A stretch of 64,000 nt of DNA from CAVPTL01 sp963729195 (GTDB taxonomy: Bacteria > Actinomycetota > Thermoleophilia > Gaiellales > JAICJC01): assembly GCA_963729195.1 (NCBI GenBank), contig CAVSNF010000004.1, positions 124,001 to 188,000 of the forward strand, read 5' to 3'. Positions 1-9,137 of the stretch are shown in pieces. The notes beneath the pieces were generated by a model, which was given only the letters and a program-made list of their open reading frames with translations, was not told the origin of the DNA and did not search any database. Position 1 is the first letter of the stretch; every line of letters begins with the position of its first letter. Made by a program: the position numbers and the translations under genes.

Positions 1-629
1 AGGTTCTTGCTCCAGATCCCGGCGCAGGCGATCACGGTGGTGGTGGCGATCGAGCCGGCGGAGGTCTCGACCCCGCGCACCCGGCCGTCGCGAATGTCGA
101 AGCCGACCACCTCGGTCAGCTCGTTGATCTCGGCGCCGCGCGACACGGCGTCGGCCTGCAGCAGGTGGCAGACATTGCCGGCCTTGCACAGGCCGTCGCG
201 GGAGATGTAGAGGCCGCCGAGAATCGCCGCGGGGTCGACCAGCGGAACCCGGTCGACAACCTCGGCCGGCGACAGCACCGACGCCTCCACCCCGACCGCC
301 GCGGCGTAGGCCTGGCGGCGGTGACACTCGGCCAGCCGCTCGGGCGTGGTCGCCAGCTCGATCCCGCCGACCTCCAGCCAGGCAGGCGATTCGGGCGTGT
401 GCAGCGAGCGGTAGAGATCGGTCGAGCGCATCGCCAGGAGCGCCAGCGAGCGGCTGGCGTTGGCGTGAAACACCAGCCCGGGGGCGTGGAAGCTCGACCC
501 GCCGGTGTTCTCGATCGGCCCCTGATCGACCACCACCACGTTTCGGATACCCGCCCTGGTGAGGTAGTGGGCGACCGCCGAACCGACGATTCCCGCCCCC
601 ACCACCACAACGTCAGCCCGCTTGCGCAT
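1..629 (-). CDS. FAD-dependent amine oxidoreductase (DAO family), N-terminal part
   Basis: The gene runs off the left edge, so only about 209 N-terminal residues are visible. It starts with ATG at 629, inside the end of the DUF1638 gene. A dinucleotide-binding motif GAGIVGSA lies at residues 11-18. GSSFHAPG at about 44-51 aligns with the GSTWHAAG stretch that carries the covalent-FAD histidine in dimethylglycine and sarcosine dehydrogenases (here His48). This makes it a flavin N-demethylating dehydrogenase of the DadA/DMGDH type; the substrate cannot be read from the sequence. It is the last visible gene of a leftward operon headed by an IclR regulator and containing corrinoid methyl-transfer genes, so a methylated glycine or betaine derivative is the likely substrate (inference). 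Whether a C-terminal GcvT domain follows is outside the window. Confidence 0.85.
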   Translation of the reverse strand, partial: MRKRADVVVVGAGIVGSAVAHYLTRAGIRNVVVVDQGPIENTGGSSFHAPGLVFHANASRSLALLAMRSTDLYRSLHTPESPAWLEVGGIELATTPERLAECHRRQAYAAAVGVEASVLSPAEVVDRVPLVDPAAILGGLYISRDGLCKAGNVCHLLQADAVSRGAEINELTEVVGFDIRDGRVRGVETSAGSIATTTVIACAGIWSKN

Positions 630-1216
630 ACACCCCTCCGATGATCTGTTCGAGCTCCCGTTCCAGCCCGGTATCTCCCACCTCTCGCACCTCCAGCGGC
701 AGGCCCATGCGGGCCGCGCGCCTCGCCGGCGGCTCGCTCGAGCTCGGGCGAGCGCCGCTGGGCCAGCCACACAACCCGCGTGTAATTGCCGAAATAGGCA
801 TCGCGCAGCTCGGGATGGCGGTCGAGTCCCAGCCCCGCCCACACGGTGCGCTCGAAGCTGCGAGCGAGAAAGTCGGTGAGGAAGTAGGTGCCAGGCTCGG
901 CGGCGGCCGCCTCGGCCACCTGCTGCTTTCCGAACACGTCGTAGCAGTGGTCGCCGCCCAGCCGGCGGATGCCGCGCTCGGCCAGCACCCGGTCGAGCGC
1001 GCCGTAGGTGCCGCAGTCGGCGTAGGCGACCGCCACCTGCCGGTAGCGACCTGACAGCCGGTCGGCGAGGTCGGCGACAGCCGGGGCGATCTTCTCCGGC
1101 CGGTTGTGGAGTGCCGGCGGCAGCGGGTGGATGTCGACCTCCCAGCCGCGACGGCCGGCGATCTGCTCCACGTGCACGGCCAGGGCACCGCATGCGATCA
1201 CGGCCACGTCGCTCAT
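613..1216 (-). CDS. DUF1638 family protein (frameshifted)
   Basis: About 200 residues, starting with ATG at 1216 in an ATGA overlap with the stop of the activator gene. It begins MSDVAVIACGAL and contains the CGTYGALDRVL and HCYDVFG stretches typical of DUF1638 proteins, whose biochemical role is not established to my knowledge. The reading frame changes once between about 700 and 740. The downstream frame gives a coherent C-terminus ending in EQIIGGVYAQAG, so the break looks like a sequencing indel rather than decay. In methanogens and acetogens this family is often found beside corrinoid methyltransferase genes. Its place here, between the corrinoid activator and a flavin dehydrogenase, fits an auxiliary role in methyl-group transfer, but that is inference from context. 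Confidence 0.75.
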
Positions 1217-3074
1217 CCCGGGAATGCCAGCTGGTCGATGAACAGGTCGTTGAAGTCCTCGCGGCCGCTCAACTCGACGTACTCGACCTCGTCCGGGAAT
1301 CGCCCGCGCGGCGGCTCGCTCGTTGATGGAGAGCGCCGCCATCTTGGCACCTTCGCCGGCGACGTTGCCGGCGCTGATGATCCGCGGCAGCGCCATCTTG
1401 GGCACCAGGCCGATCCGGATCGCGCTCGACGGAGATAGGTAGGAGCCGAAGCTCCCGGCCAGCAGCACCTGCGAGATGTCGGCGATATCGACGCCCAGGT
1501 CGCGCACCAGGATGTTCCAGCCGGTCGCGATCGAGGCCTTGGCGAACTGCAACTCGCGCACGTCGCGCTGAGACAGGTAGACGGCGTTGGCGGGATCGTC
1601 GCCACGCCACGCCAGCACGAACACCCGCTCCTCACCGACCTTGACCAGACGAGTGGCCAGGCCAGGCCACAGCTCGGCCGCGGCCTCGTCGGGAATGAAC
1701 TTGCCGGAGTGGTCGATCAGGCCGACGCCGACCAGCTGGGCGACCGCGTCCACCAGCCCCGATCCGCACATGCCGATCGGGTCGGTGTCGCCGATCACCT
1801 CCAGCCCCATCTCGTCATCGGCGATCTTGACGCCCTCGATGGCTCCCTCGGCGGCCCGCATCCCGCACCGGATCTGGGCAGCCTCGAAGGCGGGTCCGGC
1901 GGGTGCGGCGGTGGTCAACACCCGCTCACTGGAGCCCAGCGCGATCTCGGAGTTGGTGCCGACGTCGATGAACAACCGCAGGCGCTTGTCACGGGTCAGG
2001 CCGGTGGCCAGCATGCCGGCCACGATGTCGCCACCGACGTAGGCGCCCAGCGCCGGGAACGCCATGGCCGGAGCGCGGGGATGCACGCGAATGCCGAAAT
2101 CCGCAGCCGTGGCCGGCGGCAGATTGCGGGCGGCGATGATGAACGGCGCCACCGCCAGCGGCTCGGGGTCGATCCCCAGCGCCAGCTGGGTCATCGTCTG
2201 GTTGCCGCACAGCACCACCTCGTACACCTCGGTGGGATCGACACCCGCCTCGGTGCAGACCTCTCCCGTGAGCAGGCTGAGCGTTTCCTGGGCGCGGGCC
2301 TGAAGGGCGTCCAAGCGCGTCGGTGTCCATCATCGTGGCCGACACCCGCGAGATCACGTCGGCGCCGTAGGGCTGCTGGCGGTTCAGCACCGAACGCACC
2401 GCCAGCGGCTGGCCGGTGTTCAGATCCAGCAGCGTGGCCACCACCGTGGTCGTGCCCAGGTCGTAGGCGATCGCAAATCGGCGGTCGGTGGTATCGCCGG
2501 CCTCGACGTCGATCAGGGTGTCGTCCACCACCACCGCGGTGACCTTGAAGTTGGCGCTGCGAAGCAGGGTCGGGAGTTTGGTGACCGCGCCCAGCAGCAC
2601 CTTCAGCTCGAGATCGGACACCGCCGCCAGCAGCCGCTCCAGGTCGGAGACCTGATCCTCCAGCGTCGGCTCCTCCAACTCCACGTAGCGCTTCTGCACC
2701 GCCGGACGCAGGATCACGTGCCTGCCGACCCCGACCAGGGCCGCCTTGGGCCGCGTTTGCAGCGGCGGCACCTCGGCCTCGATGTCGACGACCGCTGCGG
2801 CCCGGCAGGCCAGGCGCCAGCCCGACCGCATCTCGTCGGGCGAGAACGCCCGCGGATCGACACTGGAGATGGGGACGTTGCCGGAGAGGATCTTGATCTT
2901 GCACTTCTTGCAGGTGCCGTGGCCGCCGCAGGTGGAGTCGATCGCAACCCCGTTCCAGGAGGCCGCGTCGAAGATCGTGGTTCCCGCCGGAACCCGCGTC
3001 TCGGTGCCGTCGGGCAGGAACTTGATGCGTACCCGCCCGGTGCCCTCGACCACGAGCTCCTCGGCAGCGCTCAC
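1213..3074 (-). CDS. Corrinoid-protein reductive activator (RACo/RamA-like, DUF4445)
   Basis: About 620 residues, read from a GTG start at 3074 (GTGA overlap with the preceding methyltransferase gene). A plant-type [2Fe-2S] domain comes first, with Cys49, Cys55, Cys58 and a fourth Cys near 90 (CGGHGTCKKC). A linker follows, then an ASKHA-type ATP-binding fold beginning near residue 204 (YDLGTTTV) and a DUF4445 C-terminal region. Known members (RACo, RamA) use ATP and an electron to return accidentally oxidised Co(II) corrinoid to active Co(I). The partner here is presumably the corrinoid protein encoded three genes upstream. Two frame changes, near 2316 and near 1310, interrupt an otherwise intact protein and look like sequence errors. 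The gene ends with the TGA at 1213-1215, which overlaps the next start. Confidence 0.88.
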
Positions 3075-3927
3075 GCTGATGCAGCCGCCTTCCGCGCGCG
3101 GTGAGCCGCGATCCAGCGAGAGCCCCACTCATCATGTCCGAGCAGGAAGTCGGCGGCCCGCACCCCGTCGATGCACTGCTGGGAGCGAGCGTCCATGATC
3201 GCGGAGGTGAGCCCGTGTGATTCGGCAATCGCCAGGAAGGTGGCACCGAGCGTGGGCCGGTCGGGCAAGCCGAACGCGGTGTTGGAGGCACCGCAGGTCA
3301 TGTTCACTCCGAGGTCGTCGCGAATCAGCCGCACCGTGTCGTTGAACAGGTTGACCGCGCGCGGCTCGGCGCCCACCGGCATCGCCAGCGGGTCGATCAC
3401 CACATCCTCGGGCTTGATGCCGTAATCACCCGCCCGCGAGACGATCTTGCGGGCAACCTCGAGCCGGCGCTGCGGCTCCATCGGGATCTCGTCATCATTG
3501 GCCAGACCAATAACTGCGGCTCCATGCTTGGCCACGAGCGGCAGAATCGCGTCCATGCGCTCGTCTTCGCCGGTGACCGAGTTGACCAGGGCCTTGCCCT
3601 GGTAAGCGGCCAGACCAGCCTCGAGCGCCTCGATCACCGAGGAGTCGATGCACAGCGGGATGTCGGTCATGCCCTGGATCATCCGCACCGCCTGATCCAT
3701 CAGCGCCACCTCGTCGGCCAGAGGGTCGCCCACGTTCACATCGAGCATGTCGCGGCGCCGGCGAGCTGCTCCTCCACGTCGATCTCGATCTGACTCAGGT
3801 CACCGGATTGGAGCTGCGCCTGGAAGGCCTTGCGCCCGGTCGGGTTGATCCGCTCACCGATGATGCAGAACGGGCGGCCCGCACCGATCACAACGGTCTT
3901 TGTCTGCGACTCCAAAACGGTGTCCAT
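3071..3927 (-). CDS. Pterin-binding methyltransferase (methyl-THF:corrinoid methyltransferase)
   Basis: About 285 residues, a single pterin-binding TIM barrel of the dihydropteroate-synthase/MeTr superfamily. CIIGERINPTGRK near residues 21-33 opens the barrel; DVNVGDP, IDSSV, NSVTGED and MTCGASN follow in the expected order for AcsE/MtvA-like enzymes. These move a methyl group between tetrahydrofolate and a corrinoid protein. In this operon the likely direction is from methyl-corrinoid to THF. ATG at 3927 is preceded by a good AAGGA site. One frame change lies at about 3745-3752, just before LDVNVGD, where adding a single base restores the frame. Its stop overlaps the GTG start of the activator gene. 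A biosynthetic dihydropteroate synthase is unlikely given the operon and motifs. Confidence 0.87.
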
Positions 3928-3955
3928 AGATTCCTTTCGAAGGATCCAGCCGCGC

Positions 3956-4837
3956 TTATCCAGACAGGGTCGCCCGCGCGGCCCGGTGCTCGGCCAGCCA
4001 TTCCGCCGAGGCCTCCAGGCCGCCGAACGGGAACACGTGCAGACCGGTAATCAGACTCGCAGGATCACGGGCGACCGATTGGGCGATGGTCGAGACGACC
4101 TCGTCGGGCTTCCAGGAACGGGTGGTGGCCAGCTTCAGCAGCCCGCCGGACTGCTTTCGCAGCACCTCGATGGACGGGCCGATGCCACACGCCAGCGCGA
4201 ACTTCAAAAGCCGCGGCGGTGACGTCACTCCCGGAATCCCGGCGATCACCGGCAGCCGATTTCCGGCGGCGCGGATGCCGCGCTCCCACTCCACGTAGGC
4301 ATCGCCGGCGAGGGCAAACTGGGTGACGATGCGAAACTCGAACGGCAACGTGGCCGCCAGCTCGTTCTTGCGGGCGAGTGCTTCCGCCGTCTGGGCGGCG
4401 CCGATGTCGGGGCTGCCCTCCGGATGGCCGGCGACCCCGACCCGCCGGATGCCGTGTCGCTCCAGCAACCCCGATTCGAGCACGTCGAATGAGCTACTGA
4501 GGCCGCCCACCGGCGTCTTCAGCCCTCCGGCCACGACCAGCACATCGTCGACCTGTGCTTGCGTGACGAGCGCGCCCACGACGCTGTCGACATGCTCGAG
4601 GTCGGTGTACCCGCGCGCTGCGATGTGCGGCACCGGGATATGCCCGGCAGCGCGAACCGCCGCGGCGGCCGGGGCGAGGTTGTCGGGATCGGCTCCCGGC
4701 AGCGCGGTGATGTAGACCAGCGTGCCCTGAGGCAGCAGATCGCCCAACGCGCGCAGGTTCCCGGCATCGCGAGGAGTCACCTCGATGCTGGCGGACGCGA
4801 TCAGCTCCGCCACCTGCTCGCGGGCCGCCGCGGTCAT
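3956..4837 (-). CDS. metF: Methylenetetrahydrofolate reductase family protein
   Basis: 293 residues, close to the usual single-domain MTHFR length. It shows the family barrel pattern: SIEVTPRD at the first strand, then a VYITALPG segment, HIAARG, VDDVLVVAGG, GVAGHPEGSP, KNELAATLPFEFRIVTQF and PVIAGIPGV. MTHFR interconverts 5-methyl-THF and 5,10-methylene-THF through FAD. Between a corrinoid protein and a methyl-THF methyltransferase it most likely works oxidatively, feeding amine-derived methyl groups into methylene-THF (inference). It is not accompanied by metH, which argues against a methionine-synthesis role. Its ATG overlaps the corrinoid-protein stop, indicating translational coupling, and 28 bases separate it from the next gene. 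Confidence 0.87.
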   Translation of the reverse strand: MTAAAREQVAELIASASIEVTPRDAGNLRALGDLLPQGTLVYITALPGADPDNLAPAAAAVRAAGHIPVPHIAARGYTDLEHVDSVVGALVTQAQVDDVLVVAGGLKTPVGGLSSSFDVLESGLLERHGIRRVGVAGHPEGSPDIGAAQTAEALARKNELAATLPFEFRIVTQFALAGDAYVEWERGIRAAGNRLPVIAGIPGVTSPPRLLKFALACGIGPSIEVLRKQSGGLLKLATTRSWKPDEVVSTIAQSVARDPASLITGLHVFPFGGLEASAEWLAEHRAARATLSG

Positions 4838-5499
4838 GCCGGGGTCAGAGCTCGCCGCTTCTCGATCAGATCCTTGGCCAGGCGCACGGCGGTGCTGGCG
4901 TCGGCGGCGTAGCCATCGGCACCGACGGCATCGGCGTACTCCTGGGTCACAGGTGCGCCGCCGACCATCACGATCACCTTGTCGCGGATGCCGGCCTTCT
5001 CGATCGAGTTGATGTTGGCCTTGAACATCGGCATCGTGGTCGTGAGGAAGGCCGAGAAGCCGACGATGTCGGGCTCGTGCTCGTTGATGTTGGCGACGAA
5101 CGTCTCGGGCGCGACGTTCACGCCCAGATCGATCACGGTGAAGCCGGCACCCTCGAGCATGATGTTCACGAGGTTCTTGCCGATGTCGTGCACGTCGCCC
5201 TTGACCGTCCCCATCAGGAACGTCCCGATCGGCTTCGCACCGGTCTCGGCCAGCAGCGGGCGCAGGATGTTGAGCGCGCCCTGCATCGCCCGCGCGGCGA
5301 TCAGCATCTCGGGCACGAAGTAGTCGCCTCGCTCGAAGCGGGCTCCCACCTCTTCCAGCGAGGGGATCAGCGAGTCGTAGAGCAGCGACTCGGGGCCGAT
5401 GCCCTCCTCCAGTCCCAGCTCGGTCAGCTCCTTCACTCTGGGGGCGTTCCCGACCAACGTCGCCTCGTACATCTCTTGGAGAATCTCGTCGTGTGTCAT
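4834..5499 (-). CDS. Corrinoid (B12-binding) methyl-carrier protein, MtbC/MttC-like
   Basis: 221 residues, the standard size for the small corrinoid partner of MttB-type methyltransferases. A helical B12-binding cap occupies about residues 1-88. A Rossmann-like cobalamin domain follows, with GDVHDIGKN at 101-109 (His104 as lower cobalt ligand) and further signatures IDLGVNV, VGFSAFLTT and VMVGGAPV. It would accept a methyl group from the MttB-family protein encoded divergently and pass it to the pterin methyltransferase downstream. Start ATG at 5499 overlaps the IclR stop (ATGA), so regulator and carrier are co-transcribed. The frame is intact. Confidence 0.92.
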   Translation of the reverse strand: MTHDEILQEMYEATLVGNAPRVKELTELGLEEGIGPESLLYDSLIPSLEEVGARFERGDYFVPEMLIAARAMQGALNILRPLLAETGAKPIGTFLMGTVKGDVHDIGKNLVNIMLEGAGFTVIDLGVNVAPETFVANINEHEPDIVGFSAFLTTTMPMFKANINSIEKAGIRDKVIVMVGGAPVTQEYADAVGADGYAADASTAVRLAKDLIEKRRALTPA

Positions 5500-6266
5500 G
5501 CAGCTCCTTGGGTCGTACCTTCGTGACCGAGGCGGATCGACAACGACCCCGCCTCCCGCACGATAATTCCTCCGAACTCCAAAAGCCGCGCCTGTGGCAG
5601 CCTGTGGTCGGGGCCGGAGATCGAGATCGCCGCCATCACGGTGCCGCCGGCGTCGTACACAGGGGCCGCAACTGCGGCCAGGTTGGGTTCTAGTTCGTCC
5701 ACCACCACGGCAAACCCTTGCGCTCGAATCTGCTGCAGCTGGCCGTCGAGCACCAGCCGATCGGTCACGGTCGCGGGCGTCAGCCGCTCCAGCGGACCCC
5801 GGGGGAGTCGGGCGGCGCCGAACGCGAGAAAGACCTTGCCCAGCGCATTGGTATGCAGCGGAACCCGCCGCCCCAGCCAGTTGGTGGCGCCGATGAAGTG
5901 TGACGAGTCGACCTGCGCCAGATGCTCGACACCCATCGAGGTGGGCACTCCCAGGTTGATCGTCTCGCCGCTGACCTCGGCCAGCTGCGCGAGCGTGGGC
6001 TCGCACAGCTCGACCAGATCGCGGTCGGACACACCGCGATGGGCAAGTCGCATCAGCACCGGGCCGGCGCGCAGCGGGCCGCGCGAGCTGGCGCGCTGCA
6101 CCAGCGACTGGCGCTCCAGCGCCGATACCAACCGAGACACGGTGCTCTTGGGCAGCTCGGCGCGGTCTGCCAGCTCGCCGATCGACACGGGCTCGTCGCT
6201 TTCGACGACCATCACCAGCAGCTGGGCGGCCCGATCGATCGATTGTGTGCCTGTGGGTGCCGGCAT
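5496..6266 (-). CDS. IclR-family transcriptional regulator, first gene of the corrinoid operon
   Basis: 256 residues from ATG 6266, chosen because GGAG lies nine bases upstream; an upstream in-frame ATG at 6281 is possible. N-terminal winged helix-turn-helix: SIDRAAQLL, SIGELADRAELPKSTVSRLV and LRAGPVLMRLAHR at about 10-75. The effector-binding domain follows, with ETINLGVPT, VPLHTNALGKVFLAF, ELEPNLAAVAAPV and AAISISGPDHRL. IclR proteins often control catabolic operons and sense a substrate or pathway intermediate. Here the gene heads the leftward corrinoid operon and faces the mttB-like operon, with an 18-bp palindrome between them, so autoregulated divergent control is likely. Confidence 0.9.
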   Translation of the reverse strand: MPAPTGTQSIDRAAQLLVMVVESDEPVSIGELADRAELPKSTVSRLVSALERQSLVQRASSRGPLRAGPVLMRLAHRGVSDRDLVELCEPTLAQLAEVSGETINLGVPTSMGVEHLAQVDSSHFIGATNWLGRRVPLHTNALGKVFLAFGAARLPRGPLERLTPATVTDRLVLDGQLQQIRAQGFAVVVDELEPNLAAVAAPVYDAGGTVMAAISISGPDHRLPQARLLEFGGIIVREAGSLSIRLGHEGTTQGAA

Positions 6267-6284
6267 TGAAATAGTCTCCATGAT

Positions 6285-6302
6285 GTGGAACACTAGTTCC
6301 AC
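6285..6302. promoter_or_regulatory. Palindromic operator between iclR and the mttB-like gene
   Basis: GTGGAAC-ACTA-GTTCCAC, a perfect 7+4+7 inverted repeat, lies 19 bases before the iclR start and 63 bases before the mttB-like start. The TGGAAC/GTTCCA half-sites resemble IclR-family operators, so it is the best candidate binding site for the adjacent regulator. That assignment rests on position and symmetry only. Confidence 0.6.
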
Positions 6303-6365
6303 CATACGGATCATAATGGGGTCGCGCGAGGTTCGTCAAGCGGCCCCGCAACCGCCGGAGGGAGC

Positions 6366-7808
6366 ATGTTCCAAAACACAATGCCGCGCTACGAGATCCT
6401 GTCGCCCGACGCGATGGACGTACTCGACCGCGGCTGGCGCCGGATCGTCTCTGAGATCGGCGTGGAGTTCATCCTCCCCGAGGCTGTCGAGATCTTTCGC
6501 GCGGCCGGGTGCAAGACCGAAGGCGCCAACGTGTGGTTCGATCCCGATTTCATCCTCGAGCAGGTGGCCAAGGTGCCGCGTGAGTTCGAGCTGCAGGCGC
6601 GCAACCCGGAGAAGAGCGTCACCATCGGCGGCGACAACATGGTGTTCTCGGCGGTGTACGGGCCGCCGTTCGCGCGCGAGGGAGATGTCCGGCGGGAAGC
6701 CACCAAGGCCGACTTCGAGAACTTCGTGCGCCTGGCCCAGAGCTTCGACGAGCTCGACTCACCCGGCGGCACCATCTGCGAGCCCAACGACATCCCACTC
6801 GACTCGCGCCACCTGGACATGGTGTACGCGCTGATGACCCTCTCAGACAAGCCGCATATGGGCTCGGTCACCTCCGGTCCCAACGCCGCTGACACGGTCG
6901 CGATGAGTGAGATCCTGTTCGGCGGGCGCGACGCGATCGAAGCCAGCCCGGCCTCGCTTTCCCTGATCAACGTCAACTCACCGCTGCGGTTCGACGACCG
7001 CATGCTGTCGGCGATGCTGACCTACAACCGAGCCAACCAAGCGGTGATCGTCACGCCGTTTCTGCTGATGGGTGCGATGTCACCGGTGACGATCCCGGCG
7101 ACGCTGGTGCAGCAGATGGCCGAGGCATTGGCCGGGATCGCGCTCACCCAGCTGGTACGGCCGGGCTGCCCGGTGGTGTTCGGGTCGTTTCTCTCCAACA
7201 CCGACCTGCAGTCAGGATCCCCGGCCTTCGGCACGCCCGAGTCGGGTATCGGCCTGCTTTGCACCGGCCAGATCGCACGGCACTTCGGTCTGCCCTGGCG
7301 GGCCGGAGGCGGCGGGCTGACCTCCAGCCAGACGGTTGATGCCCAGGCTGCCTACGAAGCACTGATGACGATGCTGCCGGCGTTCCTGGCGGGAGCCAAC
7401 TACGTGATGCACTCCGCCGGCTGGCTGGAGTCAGGGCTGGTCTCCTGCTACGAGAAGTTCATCGTCGATATCGAGATCCTGCGAATGCTGAAAGAAGAGT
7501 TCACGCCGCTTGAGATCGACGAGGACAGCCTGGCCTGGGGCGCCCACGTGGAGGTCGGCGCGGGCGGACACTTCCTCGGCGCCGAGCACACGCTGGAGCG
7601 GTTTCGCACCTGCTTCTACCGGCCGCTACTGTCATCCACCGAGAACTTCGAACGGTGGCAGCGCAAGGGCGGGGCAGACGCCACCGCCCGTGCCTCCACC
7701 ATCTGGCGCGAGACGCTGGAAAACTACGAACAGCCGCCGCTGGACGAAGGCATCCGGCAGGAACTCGAGGAGTACGTCAATCGCCGCCGAACCGAACTCG
7801 GCGACTGA
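6366..7808 (+). CDS. MttB-family (non-pyrrolysine) quaternary amine methyltransferase
   Basis: 480 residues of the trimethylamine methyltransferase superfamily. Family segments include FDELDSPGG, GSVTSGPNAADTVAMSE, LSLINVNSPLRFD, GAMSPVTIPATLVQQMAEALAG and GSFLSNTDLQSGSPAFGTPE. The frame has no in-frame amber codon, so it belongs to the non-pyrrolysine branch. Characterised members of that branch (MtgB, MtpB, MtcB, MtyB) demethylate glycine betaine, proline betaine, carnitine or butyrobetaine rather than trimethylamine. The enzyme would methylate the Co(I) corrinoid protein encoded by the divergent operon. The start has GGAGGGAGC just upstream. Flavin demethylases for dimethylglycine and sarcosine elsewhere in the window favour glycine betaine as substrate, but other betaines cannot be excluded. 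Confidence 0.88.
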   Translation: MFQNTMPRYEILSPDAMDVLDRGWRRIVSEIGVEFILPEAVEIFRAAGCKTEGANVWFDPDFILEQVAKVPREFELQARNPEKSVTIGGDNMVFSAVYGPPFAREGDVRREATKADFENFVRLAQSFDELDSPGGTICEPNDIPLDSRHLDMVYALMTLSDKPHMGSVTSGPNAADTVAMSEILFGGRDAIEASPASLSLINVNSPLRFDDRMLSAMLTYNRANQAVIVTPFLLMGAMSPVTIPATLVQQMAEALAGIALTQLVRPGCPVVFGSFLSNTDLQSGSPAFGTPESGIGLLCTGQIARHFGLPWRAGGGGLTSSQTVDAQAAYEALMTMLPAFLAGANYVMHSAGWLESGLVSCYEKFIVDIEILRMLKEEFTPLEIDEDSLAWGAHVEVGAGGHFLGAEHTLERFRTCFYRPLLSSTENFERWQRKGGADATARASTIWRETLENYEQPPLDEGIRQELEEYVNRRRTELGD

Positions 7809-7826
7809 AGGGGAGCGAAGCGAATC

Positions 7827-9137
7827 ATGGGTGAGAAGGTCGACGCGATCATCATCGGGGCGGGCGTGATTGGCGCTGCCACCGCTTTCGAGCTGTGCAA
7901 ACGGGGATACAAGACGCTGAATATCGACAAGCTGCCGTCGGCCAGCTATGGGCCGACGTCGAACTCGTGCGCCATCGTGCGGGCGCACTACTCGTCGCTG
8001 GACGGCGTGGCGATGGCATATGAGGGCTTCAAGTACTGGGAGGACTGGGCCGCGTATCTGGAGGCCCCGGATGAGAGCGGATTGTCCAAGTACATGCAGT
8101 GCGGCACGATTTTGTTGAAGAGCTCGACCGCACATCACCACAAGGTGCTACCCCACTACGACGCGCTGGGCGTGACCTACGAGGACTGGGACACCGAGAC
8201 GACCAAGCAGCGCATGCCGATCTTCGACATGCACGAGTTCTGGCCACCCACGCGCCCATCCGAGGATCCTGACTTCACGGCGCCGCGTGGCGGTGAGCTG
8301 CCCGGCGCGATCTTTACTCCGGAATCGGGGTATGTGTCTGATCCCGCGCTTGCGTCCCACAATCTGCAGCGGGCCGCCGAGGCCAAGGGCGGACGGTTCG
8401 AGTTCCGCACCAAGGTCACCGCGATCAGGCGCGAGAACGGCCGCGTGGCGGGAGTGACGCTCGAGGACGGCACCGACATCGACGCCCGGATCGTGGTCAA
8501 CGTGGCCGGGCCGCACTCGTTTGTGATCAACCGCATGGCCGGCGTCGAGGACGGCATGAACATCAAGACCAAGGCGCTTCGTCACGAGGTCCACCACGTA
8601 CCCGCACCCGAGGACTTCGACTACGACCACGAGGGCCGGCATGTCTCCGACGGCGACAACGCCATCTACTTCCGCCCCGAGACCGGAAACAACATCCTGA
8701 TCGGCTCTGAGGATCCCGACTGCGACCCGCAGGAGTGGATCGAAAACCCCGACGACTTCAACCGGTCGATCACCCGCGATCAGTGGGAAGCGCAGGTCTA
8801 CCGGTGCGCACGCCGGATCCCGTCGCTGCCGATCCCACACGACATGAAGGGCGTCGTCGATCTGTACGACTGCTCGGACGACTGGATCCCGCTGTATGAC
8901 AAGAGCGACCTGCCGGGGTTCTACATGGCGATCGGCACCAGCGGCAACCAGTTCAAGAACGGGCCGGTCGCAGGTCACTGCATGGCCGAGCTGATCGACG
9001 CCGTGGAGAAGGGCCACGACCACGACAGCGACCCGCTCAAGGTGACCACGCGCTACACCGGCGTGGAGCTGGACATGGGCTTCTACTCACGCCTGCGCGA
9101 GATCAACGAAAACTCGAGCTTCTCGGTCAATGGCTAG
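7827..9137 (+). CDS. FAD-dependent oxidoreductase (DadA/sarcosine-oxidase-like)
   Basis: 436 residues, single-domain DAO fold. The FAD-binding motif IIGAGVIGAATAFEL lies at about residues 9-23. SNSCAIVRAHYSS at about 45-57 corresponds to the SGRN.T..RSNY region of SoxB-like proteins, and ARIVVNVAGPHS is the second nucleotide-contact strand. It ends with the usual GFYMAIGTSGNQFKNGP segment. No GcvT domain is fused. Translation starts 18 bases after the mttB-like stop behind AAGGGGAG. It probably oxidises the partly demethylated product (for example dimethylglycine) or another N-methyl amino acid; this is inferred from the operon. The next gene overlaps its end. Confidence 0.85.
   Translation: MGEKVDAIIIGAGVIGAATAFELCKRGYKTLNIDKLPSASYGPTSNSCAIVRAHYSSLDGVAMAYEGFKYWEDWAAYLEAPDESGLSKYMQCGTILLKSSTAHHHKVLPHYDALGVTYEDWDTETTKQRMPIFDMHEFWPPTRPSEDPDFTAPRGGELPGAIFTPESGYVSDPALASHNLQRAAEAKGGRFEFRTKVTAIRRENGRVAGVTLEDGTDIDARIVVNVAGPHSFVINRMAGVEDGMNIKTKALRHEVHHVPAPEDFDYDHEGRHVSDGDNAIYFRPETGNNILIGSEDPDCDPQEWIENPDDFNRSITRDQWEAQVYRCARRIPSLPIPHDMKGVVDLYDCSDDWIPLYDKSDLPGFYMAIGTSGNQFKNGPVAGHCMAELIDAVEKGHDHDSDPLKVTTRYTGVELDMGFYSRLREINENSSFSVNG

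Noticed and set aside
3071..3927. Folate-biosynthetic dihydropteroate synthase
   Set aside because: Sequence motifs and operon context (corrinoid protein, MTHFR, activator) fit a methyl-THF:corrinoid methyltransferase better.
6366..7808. Pyrrolysine-containing trimethylamine methyltransferase
   Set aside because: The 480-residue frame has no internal TAG, and no pylBCD/pylTS genes are in the window.
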